NCBI GenBank assembly: GCA_017562135.1
Contig: QEYB01001664.1
Span: 62,001 to 126,000 of the forward strand
Length of the DNA stretch: 64,000 nt
From: Dipylidium caninum
Taxonomy: Eukaryota > Platyhelminthes > Cestoda > Cyclophyllidea > Dipylidiidae
Direction: 5' to 3'
A model generated the notes under the pieces. It was not told where the DNA came from. It searched no databases and saw only the letters and a program-made list of their open reading frames with translations. Positions 1-11,197 of the stretch are shown in pieces (position 1 is the stretch's first letter; the number at the start of each line of letters is the position of its first letter). Both the position numbers and the translations under genes were made by a program.

Positions 1-574
1 CATTTTGACCGAGAACGACGCATTTGTCCCGCCAACAGCCGCTTCAAACGCCCTTTGGCGCCGGTGATGGACAGACGCAAACTAACTGGAATGGGGGGTC
101 CTCTCAAAGCTGTAGGTTTTTTCTGCTATTTCTTCTGTAGGTGGATCATTAATGTCGCTAAGACGTGTGATATCTCAACAGAATTCTCTTCATTTACGAT
201 CTAGGTGATTTTACGAAAGTGTGATCTTCACGTCAAAATCTCTTCTAGGGAGTAGAATTTGATTTCGTTCACCTTTTTTGTCGTTTTTCCCTTAGAATTT
301 TATTTCGTTTTAGACTTACTAGTTTTGTGAAAGCAACTTGAGTGTCTGTAGTTTTGAAAATAAAACGCTTTAGGCCTTTTTTTCCACTGATTGCTCTTTT
401 TTTCCTCTATTCAATTCACCCATTTCTTATGATCCCTTTTACATATTATGCACCAATTTTAGCAAAACGTGGCCTCGGCGTAAACGTGCTTTTTATAATA
501 ATACATGCGCTTGCACAGGTCTAAAATAAGGCAAACACTTATTTTACTCTCTTCTATCTTCACGGCTTTTGTAG

Positions 575-1252
575 GGTCGATTCGGAATTGATGGGAAAGA
601 AGTAGTACCCAATGAAAGTCCGTTAGCAACACCGCAAATGGGTGGTTACAAGTTCATGGACACTTTCCCTTCTCCGGCGCTCTCAGCCTTTGTTGGCGGA
701 AGCAGTACACCACTCATGACTTGGGGTGAAGTTGATTCTACACCCTATCGGCTAGATGAGGAAACAGGTCGTACACCCTTAGTATCATCTTTTCGGCTCC
801 CCTCGCCCTCAAAACGAGAGGCTCTCGCGCACCAACTGGCCGACAGAGCGGGTCGACAGCGGGCCAAAGATCGAGCTGAAGCCGTAAAACTGGCGAAGAG
901 TGGTTTCCTCTTAAGCCCTCACACTGCGAAAATCGCCCTTTCGCCTGCAGCGAGACGACTACTGTCTACCAGCACTGGTGGTAGTAGTGGTGCTAAATTA
1001 GCTTTTGGTGGACGTCCAAATTCTAGTGTTCGGGTAACGCCTCTGGGTTCGACACCGCGCCGGTTGCCATCGGATATCGGAGTGATTCGACGACCACCCA
1101 CAGCATCAACGCGGAAAACCGGGCTGTTACCACCGACTCCGAGACGGGAGCGTAATGAAGAAGGTGAATTAGACAATGCAACGGACCTGACGAAGGATCT
1201 ACTCAACCTCTCCGGATCGAAGAGTGCCACCTCTCCAGCAAATGGGAAATGA
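575..1252 (+). CDS. ESS2: Splicing factor ESS-2 homologue, last coding exon (5' part outside or unresolved)
   Basis: ESS2 (DGCR14, Es2) is a nuclear protein associated with the spliceosome C complex. The exon opens after a tttgtag acceptor in the frame GRFGIDGKEVVPNESP, matching the conserved G-x-x-G-x-DGKE-x-x-P-x-ESP stretch of the family. It continues through the hallmark LMTWGEVDSTPYRLD (PMMTWGxxxxTPxR in vertebrates) and a conserved basic helix (KREALAHQLADRAGRQRAK). The rest is Ser/Thr/Pro-rich with several TP and SP sites, as in the C-terminal third of the family, and ends at TGA 1250-1252. The upstream exon is not confidently visible. Positions 1-66 are open in a frame reading TENDAFVPPTAASNALW, which could be part of the preceding exon, but I could not link it by phase. 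Family assignment is firm; gene structure is only the last exon. Confidence 0.85.
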   Translation, partial: GRFGIDGKEVVPNESPLATPQMGGYKFMDTFPSPALSAFVGGSSTPLMTWGEVDSTPYRLDEETGRTPLVSSFRLPSPSKREALAHQLADRAGRQRAKDRAEAVKLAKSGFLLSPHTAKIALSPAARRLLSTSTGGSSGAKLAFGGRPNSSVRVTPLGSTPRRLPSDIGVIRRPPTASTRKTGLLPPTPRRERNEEGELDNATDLTKDLLNLSGSKSATSPANGK

Positions 1253-2695
1253 CATATACAAGCCTAGCTTCGTCTCTCACTTAATTTTGTACATGTTCCA
1301 TCCCCTACCCCTTATTAGTTGCACCAAATGGTGTCTTCTTGAAAGTCGATCCTCTACCGATTTGCTTCTCATACAAGTTATCAGAAGTGTTGAGAATATG
1401 TATTTATTTGAAATCTTCCGCCTTTGTCACCCCTACATTCCACCGTTCGTAGAAAAACGAAAGAAAATACGAATCCCCTTAAGCATCTAAAGCAAACCAA
1501 CATACAATAACTCAGGTTCTTACAAAAATGATCCAAAACATCGAGTCCGAGTTTAAATATTTGTCACCTTCTCTTTATTTCGCAGTATCAAGTAATTTTT
1601 TCATTCCAATTGAGTACCTGTTGTCCTTGTTTTCGCTACAAATTCTGTCCCGATGTTTCATATCACTGTCATTGCAACCTCATTGGTGAAGAAACAGTTG
1701 TATGAGTCAGATGCAATAACTTTAAATCAAAGAAATCCATAACAAAGCCTGTCTTTCGCCTTACCCTATTGTACTGAAATGTGAGTAGAATCTTACCCAT
1801 GCTTAACATTTTGATATTTGCGATGTAATGTTTCAGTATTACTTAACGACAAGTATTTAATCAAGGGAATAGTGCTTTTAAGAAGATAAATTTCGTCTCA
1901 GATTCTCTTTCGTATGAGAGTTTATTTAACAGTGGGAAGACGGACAACGTAGTACGCCTTAAGATTAAATATTAAAAAGCTTCAACAAATGTTTTATCCA
2001 GTACGTCAAACGATGACGCGATTGTCAGTAACTAAAAAGTAATACCCTTTACACTAATTCCCAAGAGTGCTACTGTTGATCGTTTAGTCCGAAAGATTCC
2101 ATCGCTTCTTCGGCTTCGAAAAGGTTGAAATGGGTAAACCAAAACGTCAAATTCCTCTCATACGACATTACGGGCAAAGCAATTCAAACGTGTTACCTCT
2201 GTCTAGTAATTGACAACCCAAATTGCTTAAAAATGGCATAGAAAAATATGTAGACCCCATGCTTTAGAGAGAAGAAGTTGGTAACTCACTATTCACACAG
2301 CTTATAGTACTTTGTGATAACAGACCATTATTAGAAAGAGAGAAGAGCAGCGTAAAAGTGGAAGGCATATGAGATATTGGAAATTTCATAGATTATCGGT
2401 CAAACTGGGAAATTCATATTACTACAGGAACATGCTCGTCCCAGGCAAATCTAAGGTTTTTACAACAAAAGACCCATTAGACTCAGTTTTTTAAACAACA
2501 GATGGAACTTCATCGAATATCACGGTGATCCATTTGGTGAAAAATAAATCAAGGAATCAAATAGAAGGTTGCGTGACTACTAAGATGTGAAAAAGCAGAA
2601 GCTTAAAACACCATATTGACATATTGGAAAATTATAATGCACCTTGAAATAAATGCAGGAAGTGATAATGCACGTAGAATGTGGGGAAAATGTTA
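1253..2695. other. Intergenic, no gene seen
   Basis: AT-rich sequence between the end of ESS2 and the small minus-strand reading frame. The open frames here are short and have no recognisable protein character. No canonical AATAAA lies close behind the ESS2 stop, so the ESS2 cleavage site is not located. I see no tRNA, repeat array or transposon in it. Confidence 0.5.
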
Positions 2696-2950
2696 TTATC
2701 CGGCATATGTAGGTAATTTTTTCTTTCGTGCTTTCTTCAGTCGGCTTCGTGGGGCGAAATCACCAGCATCCGTGATAGTGACGTCGAAAAACCAAGCGCA
2801 TGTAAACACAAGCACGAAAGTTGTGACTGTGAGGCAAGCAAAGAAAATGTAAAAGCCTTCTTCCGTAAACACATCTTCAAAGGCGGGAATGTAAGCAGAA
2901 GCACGGCGGATTATCTCTTCGGCTATTTCAGTTTGGCGTTTCTTCGACAT
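2696..2950 (-). CDS. Possible small single-pass membrane protein, 84 residues
   Basis: An intronless minus-strand frame begins with ATG (MSKKRQTEIAEEIIRRAS) and ends in TAA. The first 32 residues look like a charged amphipathic helix. Residues of about 33-54 (YIFFACLTVTTFVLVFTCAW) form one strong hydrophobic span. A basic tail follows, rich in Lys and Arg near its end. This charged head, one span and basic tail layout is typical of small integral membrane proteins, but I do not recognise the family. The start codon lies about 0.86 kb from the NUDT9 start, head to head, so the two may share a promoter region. It is short and could be chance, though its composition is more protein-like than other short frames in this stretch. 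It could also be one exon of a longer gene. Confidence 0.4.
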   Translation of the reverse strand: MSKKRQTEIAEEIIRRASAYIPAFEDVFTEEGFYIFFACLTVTTFVLVFTCAWFFDVTITDAGDFAPRSRLKKARKKKLPTYAG

Positions 2951-3806
2951 GCTATTAAGTAAAAAATTATGGTTACACGAACTAAAAATGCGCGAGAATT
3001 AGGGGTGAGATAAGGTAGGAAAAAGGCTAGGAAACAATACACATGGAATTTGATAAGCCACGGAACATAACGATTCCAAGAACTCAAATAGGAACTATAT
3101 CAGGTATAGATTTAAATTGACACCGCACAAGGCAGCGTTACAGACACGTCGAACGTATCAAGAGGCGCAAGAGGCACGGACGACGGCACACCAAAACGAG
3201 AAGATCGCTATCCTTGAGCATTTTAAAAAACACATGACCGTAAAGTAACAACAAATGTAAGACTGTTTATATTCATTAAACAAATATTAATTTTAATAAA
3301 TGTACTTGCGACTAGTTTGGAAGACGGAGTATGATTTACTTATTCTATCTACGCCCTAACGCGTATATACATCAGAGGGATACTGCAAAACGTGTCCCGA
3401 TGCGGTAAAATTTTGCAACGAACCCACGCAGCACATATATAAGCTGATGCTTGTAGCACACCAATTTCGTCAACTTAATCTCAAATATTCGGCAATTGCA
3501 CTTCAAAGTACACAGGGTTTAATTATACTGCAATTTACTGTAATTTCCTTTAGTATACACTCAATATTCTGTATCACGCAGAGGAATTCCCTTCTGTTAC
3601 TATCCATTCCTTCATTCCCGCGAACCTCGGCTCCACGTTGGTACTGTTTCGATGGGCTTAGCGTCTTCTAAAGTCCCATGTATGTGTTCGATTATTTATG
3701 AAAAATTTCTAGGCCCATACGTATGTGGTTTGTGGTTAATTTATAGCCTTTTAAGCAGCTGACGTTTTGTTGCCTATCCACTGAATAGAAACTTCGAGTA
3801 TTATCC
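2951..3806. promoter_or_regulatory. Putative promoter region upstream of NUDT9, perhaps bidirectional
   Basis: This spacer separates the divergent small minus-strand frame from the NUDT9 start codon. A TATA-like element (TATATAAG, about 3435-3442) lies some 365 bases upstream of the NUDT9 ATG on the + strand. Nothing else here resembles a gene. The promoter role is inferred from position only. Confidence 0.25.
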
Positions 3807-5522
3807 ATGTCCACCGCAAGATTGCATACCAAATGCCGCAATTCTAATTACCCCAACGAACCCACGGTTTCGAGGTTCCCCGTACCCGATGCTAAGGTTC
3901 CATGGAGCGTGCCCTTCGATTCCTATGATCCTATTGATTTCACTTCAAAGAAGGTTTATGAAGCCACTTGGGCAGACAGTTCTCAAAGTATGTTCTTCGC
4001 TTCGCACCTCGATTTGAACGGTCCCCGCCTGTCACTTGGTAGTTTCGTAGAACACTCACACTTTCGAGTTAAGTGGAATTGCAAATTACATTTCCGTTTA
4101 TTATTTTTGTTGGATTAGCGACGTCAGTTCGATGCTTATTATAATTCCCTTTTTATCGGAGGTGCATCGCTCAAGTCGGTGTTGAATTGCGGGATTATCG
4201 AGTGAAGACAACCGTATTCCGATGTCTAGTCTACTCTTGCAGTTTTGAGCTAAATTCATACTGGATAGCTTAACCTTATGCCAAATCCAGCTAGAGTGGG
4301 AATTACTGCCGCCTTCTACATTACCTCTTTCTATGATGTGCGGCCTGATAATCTGTGGACGATATGATGGCAAACACGTCTTCTGAGTGTTCCCCCTTTT
4401 CCAGTTTTACTTACCTCCCGGCTCTCTCTCTAATTATCCTTATCAACTTTTGTCATGTGATCGATGCTCATACCACTTTATTACATTTTAGATTACCACT
4501 ACCGACAATAAATTTCAACCAACTAGATGGAGACGTAGACCGCAGAAGTTTTGAGGGTGTCTACGAACTTGACTCCAGTGGCCGCCCCATGAATCCCCGT
4601 GGTCGAACGGGTATGGTCGGTCGAGGTCTACTCGGACGCTGGGGTCCAAATCACGCTGCAGACCCTATCGTTACACGGTATTAGCAATTAACTTTATTTA
4701 TTTATTCTTACTTTGCCTCAACTAGTTCCTTTAACTCCAATTGCAGGTGGAAAGTGGACACTACGGGCACCCAAGTAATTGAACCCAAAAGTGGCAAACC
4801 AATTCTACAATTCGTTGCAATTAAACGGAGAGATAGTGGAGAATGGGCCTTGCCTGGTGTGAGCGTTTCAAGATATTTTGGTCCCACATTTTTGGAACCT
4901 CAACCTTGCTTGGCTCTTTTACTGTCAGACTAGTGAAGTCTATTTGCTAAATCTACTTAATACCACATTTTAGGGTATGGTTGATCCAGGCGAAGAGATA
5001 TCAACCACGCTCAAACGTGAATTTTCAGAAGAAGCCATGGGTTCACTTGATGCCTCAAAAAGCGACAAAGAAAAAATCCTTTTGTCTGTGACCAAAGCTT
5101 TCCAGAGAGGACACGAAGTAGTCTTGCTCTAACATGCTCTTGGTTTTTCTATGGTTCGCACATGGTAACCTAATGATTTTGTTTAGATCTATCGGGGCTA
5201 TGTGGATGACCCCAGAAATACAGATAATGCTTGGATGGAGACCGTTGCTGTTAACTTCCACGACGATGCGGGGACCCATCTTGCATTATTCACATTATCC
5301 GCAGGTGAGAAACTCGTTTTCATGCTGTCCTTCCTTTTGAAGACTTAAATTTCTACGTCCGGTTATCATTTGTTTTTCATCTATTTTGTCTAAGGCGATG
5401 ATGCAACTGCAGTTCAATGGAAAGACGCTCACCGAAATCAGAAACTCTACGCCAGTCATCAGCATTTGCTCGAAATGACAACCAAACTACATGACGCCTT
5501 TTGGGATGAAAGTAGAGAATAA
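3807..5522 (+). CDS. NUDT9: ADP-ribose pyrophosphatase of the NUDT9 type, six exons
   Basis: NUDT9 hydrolyses ADP-ribose to AMP and ribose 5-phosphate. Exons by phase: 3807-3991, 4492-4677, 4747-4858, 4974-5120, 5187-5304, 5395-5522. The protein starts [16 protein letters not shown] and soon has [11 protein letters not shown], the conserved N-terminal signature of the family. Exon 2 carries [20 protein letters not shown], nearly identical to human NUDT9. Exon 4 has the Nudix box [20 protein letters not shown], with the catalytic REFxEE intact, unlike the degenerate box of the TRPM2 channel. Exon 5 has [15 protein letters not shown] and exon 6 ends ...[10 protein letters not shown]. The length, about 290 residues, is slightly shorter than the human protein because there is little sequence before the first signature and no clear mitochondrial presequence. 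The donor of exon 1 (gttctt at 3992) was preferred over gtatgt at 3988 because only it keeps the frame. All other junctions are canonical and phase-consistent. Confidence 0.92.
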
Positions 5523-5523
5523 A
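5518..5523 (+). terminator. AATAAA polyadenylation signal overlapping the NUDT9 stop codon
   Basis: The last codon and stop read GAA TAA A, so TAA (5520-5522) sits inside the hexamer AATAAA. If this is the working signal, the 3' UTR would be only some 10-30 nt long. Confidence 0.5.
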
Positions 5524-7135
5524 ATCGAAACTGCAGGTAGAAGCTCTTTCTTTCCACACTTGTATGTCGCTGAATGTTCAAAGCTTCCAGTTTTATTAAC
5601 TCTGATATTAGCCCTTAGTGTTTCTATGTCAAAAATGTCCAATTGTTACAGTAATCAATTTACGATTGGTTGAAGCAAAGGGCCCTTCCATTCTTATCGA
5701 AAAAAGTCAAATTATAAAAGATTTTTAGGTAAAGTTGTCAAACATTGACTCAAGTGAGTGTAGAGACTAGGCCTGGAGAAGAGTAGGCAGGGGTCGTAAC
5801 AGCTACATGCCTTAATGGTCTTTGGATCGTCGAATTTCACCTAGGAGAGCGTCCTCGTCGAGAATAACCGCCGGAAGTCTAAGATTGTCGAAAATGCCAT
5901 GAGAAAATTCGAATAGTGCAGTGGGCACTAGGAAGATGGTAACACAGGTGAGCATTGTATGTGCGGACAAGATTTAATCTCAGGCGGGTAAGCGAAGGTG
6001 TGTCACGAATTGAACAAAAAGGGGAACTGGAAGGAATAGACAAGTAGCAGGTGGAGAGGAGCTCGCGAAGACATTGAATTCTTGAAATATGAGCATAAGC
6101 ATGGGCGAAAAGAGAAGAGGGCTATTGGGAGGTCGATAGCGTTCGAAAAATAAAACACGGTGTGACCATCGGGTCCAGCGCAGAACCTGAAGCCTGTTAA
6201 ATTCAGAAGCTTACGCCCATGAGGTTAATGAGTTGGAGACAAAGGCGAGTAATTAAAACAAATAAATACGCAACGGGCAGAGGAAAATACGACCTCGTAG
6301 AGTCTGTGGCTTGAACAACAGTTAAAAAATATTTTTTGTCAGCGGACGTGTTTCTTAGCAGCGGAAAATTATGCCCTGCGCCACTGTTATGATTGCTCAA
6401 ATAATCATATATTTATGCGAAGTACGATAGTTTCATTTACTTTTACGCGTTCCCCTTTTATTAATGTGCCTTAAAAGAAACCGCGGTCAAGGCTTTCAAA
6501 AACCAGGGGCATAATCTATCTGTTATCCAGGATCGATATCCTTTTTTTTTTCTCGCATCGCATACAAGCTGCTTCCTTATTAGAAACATTTTGTGTTCTT
6601 CTTGCATGGCTCTGCGATGCTGATAACTGCAGGAGTTATTTTGCGTTCTCCGTGCCGCTAAATTTGAGGGTTTAGGTCGTATCATTTTCAAAAGATAAAT
6701 TGCTGTGTCACATAGACTTATCGAATTTGAAGGTTTGTGACAGTAGTCATAGGTCTTAAAGCAGCCGTAATGTGATCATATGTTAAACTTGATTGTATTC
6801 ACTTAATTCACTACAGCACATGCGCGTAACATCAATCAAATCCTAAAGTTACAAAATACTCACCAAATCATTTGTGTGTTACTTTTTATATATGAAATTT
6901 CTGAAATCTATTTGTGCTTATTATTGGCACATTTATGACCTTCGTAAAAATGCTACTGGTTTGAATATCATTCTCTATTATTGCGGTTTTGATCGAGCTG
7001 ACACCATAAATTGCGCATTTATCACCTTTAAGACTAATTAGCGCAATTTTTGCGAAATATTTGTGAATAATTTTATTGTTGTCAATTTTTTACGTTACCT
7101 AACTTTGTCTTTAATTTACGATTTATCTATTGTAG
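5524..7135. other. Intergenic, no gene seen
   Basis: Sequence between NUDT9 and the first spectrin coding exon. Open frames on both strands are short and of low protein character. An acceptor-like ctattgtag ends at 7135, directly before the first spectrin coding exon, so part of this stretch may hold a 5' UTR exon or intron. Confidence 0.45.
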
Positions 7136-7155
7136 ATCAATGTCTACCGTACATC

Positions 7156-10100
7156 ATGAACCTCGATATGTTTGAAAAAACGAGAGTTCACCATCTAACA
7201 AGTACGCTCAGACACCCTTTAGATTTTGCCTAACATCGTTTTTTTCTGCAGTCCTTCTACATTATATTTCTATTGTGCATCTTCATTCTGTTTCTGTTTC
7301 AGTTAATACTTCATGTTGTTGTAGGAACCCGTGCCCTTCAACAGAAGAAAACATTCACTAATTGGATCAATGCTCAGTTAGAGTTGGCTGACCAAGCAGG
7401 CTCCGAAGAGCCTTTCTTTAGTTGCTATTTCAATAACGGTTCAAATCCTGATGATCTAGAAGAGCGGTTGGCATTAATTTTTAAAGGAGAACAGCCTTTG
7501 CGCAGAGTTAAGGACCTGTACAATGATCTTGCCGATGGTAGAGTGCTTGTGCGTCTGCTGGAGATTTTTACCGGTACAAAGGTTGGTGAAAATTGTCGAA
7601 CATCAGTTTATCAGGATTTAAACAAGGTCCAAAACTTAATCGCTGATCAATTTACGATTACTATGCATAGTTTTCATTATAAATACAATATACACTTTAT
7701 TTTGCTCCTTCACAACTCAGGAACTAATTTTTTCTTCACATCCCTTAATTTGCGATGGCTTTTTCGCTTTAATTCGCCACCACTAACATTTTTATGTGTG
7801 CTTTCTTTTTTTCCAAAAAAAATATTTTATTAGCTAGGTTGGCGTGTTCTTCTACTCTCTTTTACACCACTTCTCAGATAATTCAGTCCTCCAGATGATA
7901 ATTTTGCTTTTGAACGAAGGGGACTTTCATCTATCGCCCTACTCTTCCTCGGACATGAGATTGGGATGGTTAAGTGTTTTGATGCTTCGACAGATCACAT
8001 TGTCGCGTGGGACAATGCGTGTTCACTCGTTGGAGAATGTTGGACGAGCGCTGGATCAATTAAGAACACTAAACATACACCCGGAGAACATCGGTCCTCT
8101 TGACATAGTTGATGGCAATGCCCACCTCATTCTCGGTCTTATTTGGACCTTTATCCTCAACTTTCAGGTAACTCTCAGTTGCTTTTCTTGGTTGGCACGA
8201 GGTTCACTCATCCTCTCCTACCCTCTTGCAAATGAATGATAGTTTATATATAATAAGAAGAGAAGCAAACAATATGATCCCTTATTGCTGCAACATTATC
8301 ACTCATTACTGGATAATTAACATTGCTTCAGCGAAAATATTTCACTTCAAATCGCATAACATTCCACATTAAAAATTTGCGTCAATACAATATAACTATC
8401 GGGATTAATGCCCGCTCATGGGGGTTTAATATTTTTTAATGAATTTGATTCGTATCCACCTCAAGGAGCTTAGGCTGCGATAGCACAATAGGTCTTTTCT
8501 TCCTCAGCTAGAATGTCAAGTAGCCTCGGCGTTCTTTTTCTCGAACGTATGAACTACTTATATCTTAAAATATGGGATGCAGCGCTAATTGTGTGACGTA
8601 CGCAGTGGCTGATTTTGTCCAACATTCTGCCGTTGTTTGAGATGAGACTGATAGTTGGAGAGAGACGAATAGGCCCATTGTGTGATGTTTTCCCACACCC
8701 ACTACCTCGAAATCCAAGTTTGTTCCTTAAATGCATAAATTATGAAGGGTGTTCTAATTAACTCCATTCTCCACTGCCTGTGGAAGACGGTTTTGATTAA
8801 GCATTGTGGAAAATTTCACAACATACTAACTCCGATTCGAGAATTACCGTTTTTTTTCTCAGGAGGGGGTGAGGTAGACTAACAAATGCATCTAAGGTGA
8901 GTATAACCTATTAGTCGCACTGTGAAATTATATTCTAGGTACGAAGTCAACAACACAAGCCAGAAAGATTTCACACTCCACTTTATAATAAAAGAGAAAC
9001 CCTATTTGGACAACCTAACATAGGAGGGTCTTTAAACTTTTGCTAACTGTTGAAAACCTTTATAAAATTTATAATTATACATCTTAAAATTAAGATTTGT
9101 CCAAAATTCTTAAACAGGAAATAAAGTTTATGTCTTCACCATATATCATTCAATCTTACTGTATCGTTGACACGATGTAGATCACATCTTCCTCTTTGAA
9201 AATAAACATAAAAGTGTCTGCAATCACCTTTATTTTACAAAACACGCAAAAGTGAAAGTTTGTAAAATATTAGGGAAATTGGATTATACATAGTATTGGC
9301 TGATTCTGTTCGCCACCGGGCAGAGTGAACGCGAGATAGCAGTTTGGTAGATAGGCAGGTAGGTAGGTAGGACGGAAGGTGATCAGGTGGCTGTAAGTGA
9401 GCGAGTAAGTGGATGAGAATGTAAGACGGCAAGTTTATCCTGGAGGTAGTCTATTACTCTTTTTATTCTACTCCATAGCTTGCACGTCTACCCTTCAACC
9501 GTCAATTAGACGGCGAATCGCCGGTAGAGATGAAAAACGCTCTTCTTCGATGGTGTCAACTGAAGACGGCTGTATACCCACAGGTTCGAGCGTGGAGATG
9601 AACATTTCCGTACTGTTTTAGCAAGCTGAACTACTCACTTTGGGGTAGGGTGTCTACCATCCGAGGCGAAAGTGGCAAGGCAGGATTTGATAGATGCTCT
9701 ACATTTTTTATATTCTCCATCTTCAAGACCACTTTCTTTATCTACGCCTCTCTTCTGAGATAAAGAGTTTAAACAAAGTTCAGGACATATGCCTAAATGC
9801 CAGATGACACAAGAGAATTGGCGATTGTCAAGATGATTGAGACTTCCATTGCGATTCCTTGGGGAACTAGGTGTCATCAGGGCATTCTAAGCCCAAATAT
9901 TGACGCAGAGCGGACCATTATCTTTCTGCACTGAGTCCTAGAAGTGAACAACCTGTCTCGCAGCAGATCAACACAACGTCCGCTACATATATACATTCCC
10001 TTATACGCTTGTGAACAAAACAGGCCGTTCATGAACTATCATTACCATTTTTAGTGATAAGATAATACTACGGATTTTTTTTCATTCTTCTGAAGGTTAA

Positions 10101-11197
10101 CTTTGCGTCGTAAGATTCACACCCGTGTGCCTTAGAGGTTCCGAAACCTCATTTCAGACCGAGAAAACGAATGTTGATTGCACAATTTTCGAAAGTAAAC
10201 ACATGTAAAGGATGAGGCTTCTCTGAGGCAACCTAAAAACCCCGAAACTCAGTGCAGATATCTGATTTTCCCATACTCCCGAAGACGGAAGAGTTGTAGT
10301 ATTAACCACTCCTGCGGCAATAAGAAGTGACTTTTCCATTAAAGAACATCCTCCTCCCGAGTCATTAGTACGTCGTGATAGCTCACTTTAGAAGCACTCG
10401 GTGTTTTGGTAAATTCCCATCGCGAGAATCCGCTTACTATGGTGATAATTACATGTCTCGGAGCATATTTCCTCTGCACTAAATTTTCCAACACTTATTT
10501 GTCTCAGAGCTCGTAGTCACATCTCCTAAAAACCCATTTGACATAAAGCCCGCATTATACTTCTAATGGGATGAGGAGTTATAAAATGCCTCGGTGGGAC
10601 TTGTTTATTTCTCAAATTTCCCGTAAATATATACATACTCAAAACTAATAAAACGAGTCAAGTCGACATTTTACACATTCGTTTTAGATAAACATCACCA
10701 ATTTCACCTCTAGTTGGAGTGACGGCCTGGCCATCTGCGCCCTCCTCTATCGTCACCGTCCGGATCTCATTGATTTCCCTTTACTCGCCACCACTGACAC
10801 GAAGCCGATGGAACGGCTCGCGGAGGCTTTTTCTGTGGCCGAAAAAGCCCTTCGAATACCCGTTATCGTTAGTCCTACCGACTTTATTGCCTGCAGCAGT
10901 AATGAGCGCTGCGTAGTAGCTGTCGTCGCTACTTGGTATCAACGGCTTAATGAGGATCGGGCCTTTAAGAAGTCCACCTCTCGTCTGGCTGTGGCTCTGA
11001 ACAGGGCGGTGACAGCTGGTCGGAGGATGACGACGTACGTGAAGGATGTCTACTGTCTTCGACGATGGATGAAAATTAATATACGATATATGGAGGAGTT
11101 GAGTGAATTCAAGGACATCCAAATCATCTCGAACAAATTGGAAGTCTGGCGGAGAAACGAGAAGAAAATGAAGATGGAGGAAATTGCACTAATCGAG
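7156..11197 (+). other. Spectrin actin-binding domain (CH1 and CH2), exons
   Basis: Exons: 7156-7201, 7325-7581, 7994-8167, 9479-9583, 10688-11197, all phase-consistent. CH1 starts with the signature QQKKTFTNWINAQL, then VKDLYNDLADGRVLVRLLEI and MRVHSLENVGRALDQL, and closes with DIVDGNAHLILGLIWTFIL. CH2 has KNALLRWCQLKTAVYPQ, then INITNFTSSWSDGLAICALL, RHRPDLIDF and a helix ending in VVAVVATWYQRL. Between the first CH1 helix and VKDLY lies an extra segment of about 36 residues (7381-7506) absent from vertebrate and fly beta-spectrins. Exon 10688-11197 runs on into the helix that precedes the first spectrin repeat. Confidence 0.85.
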
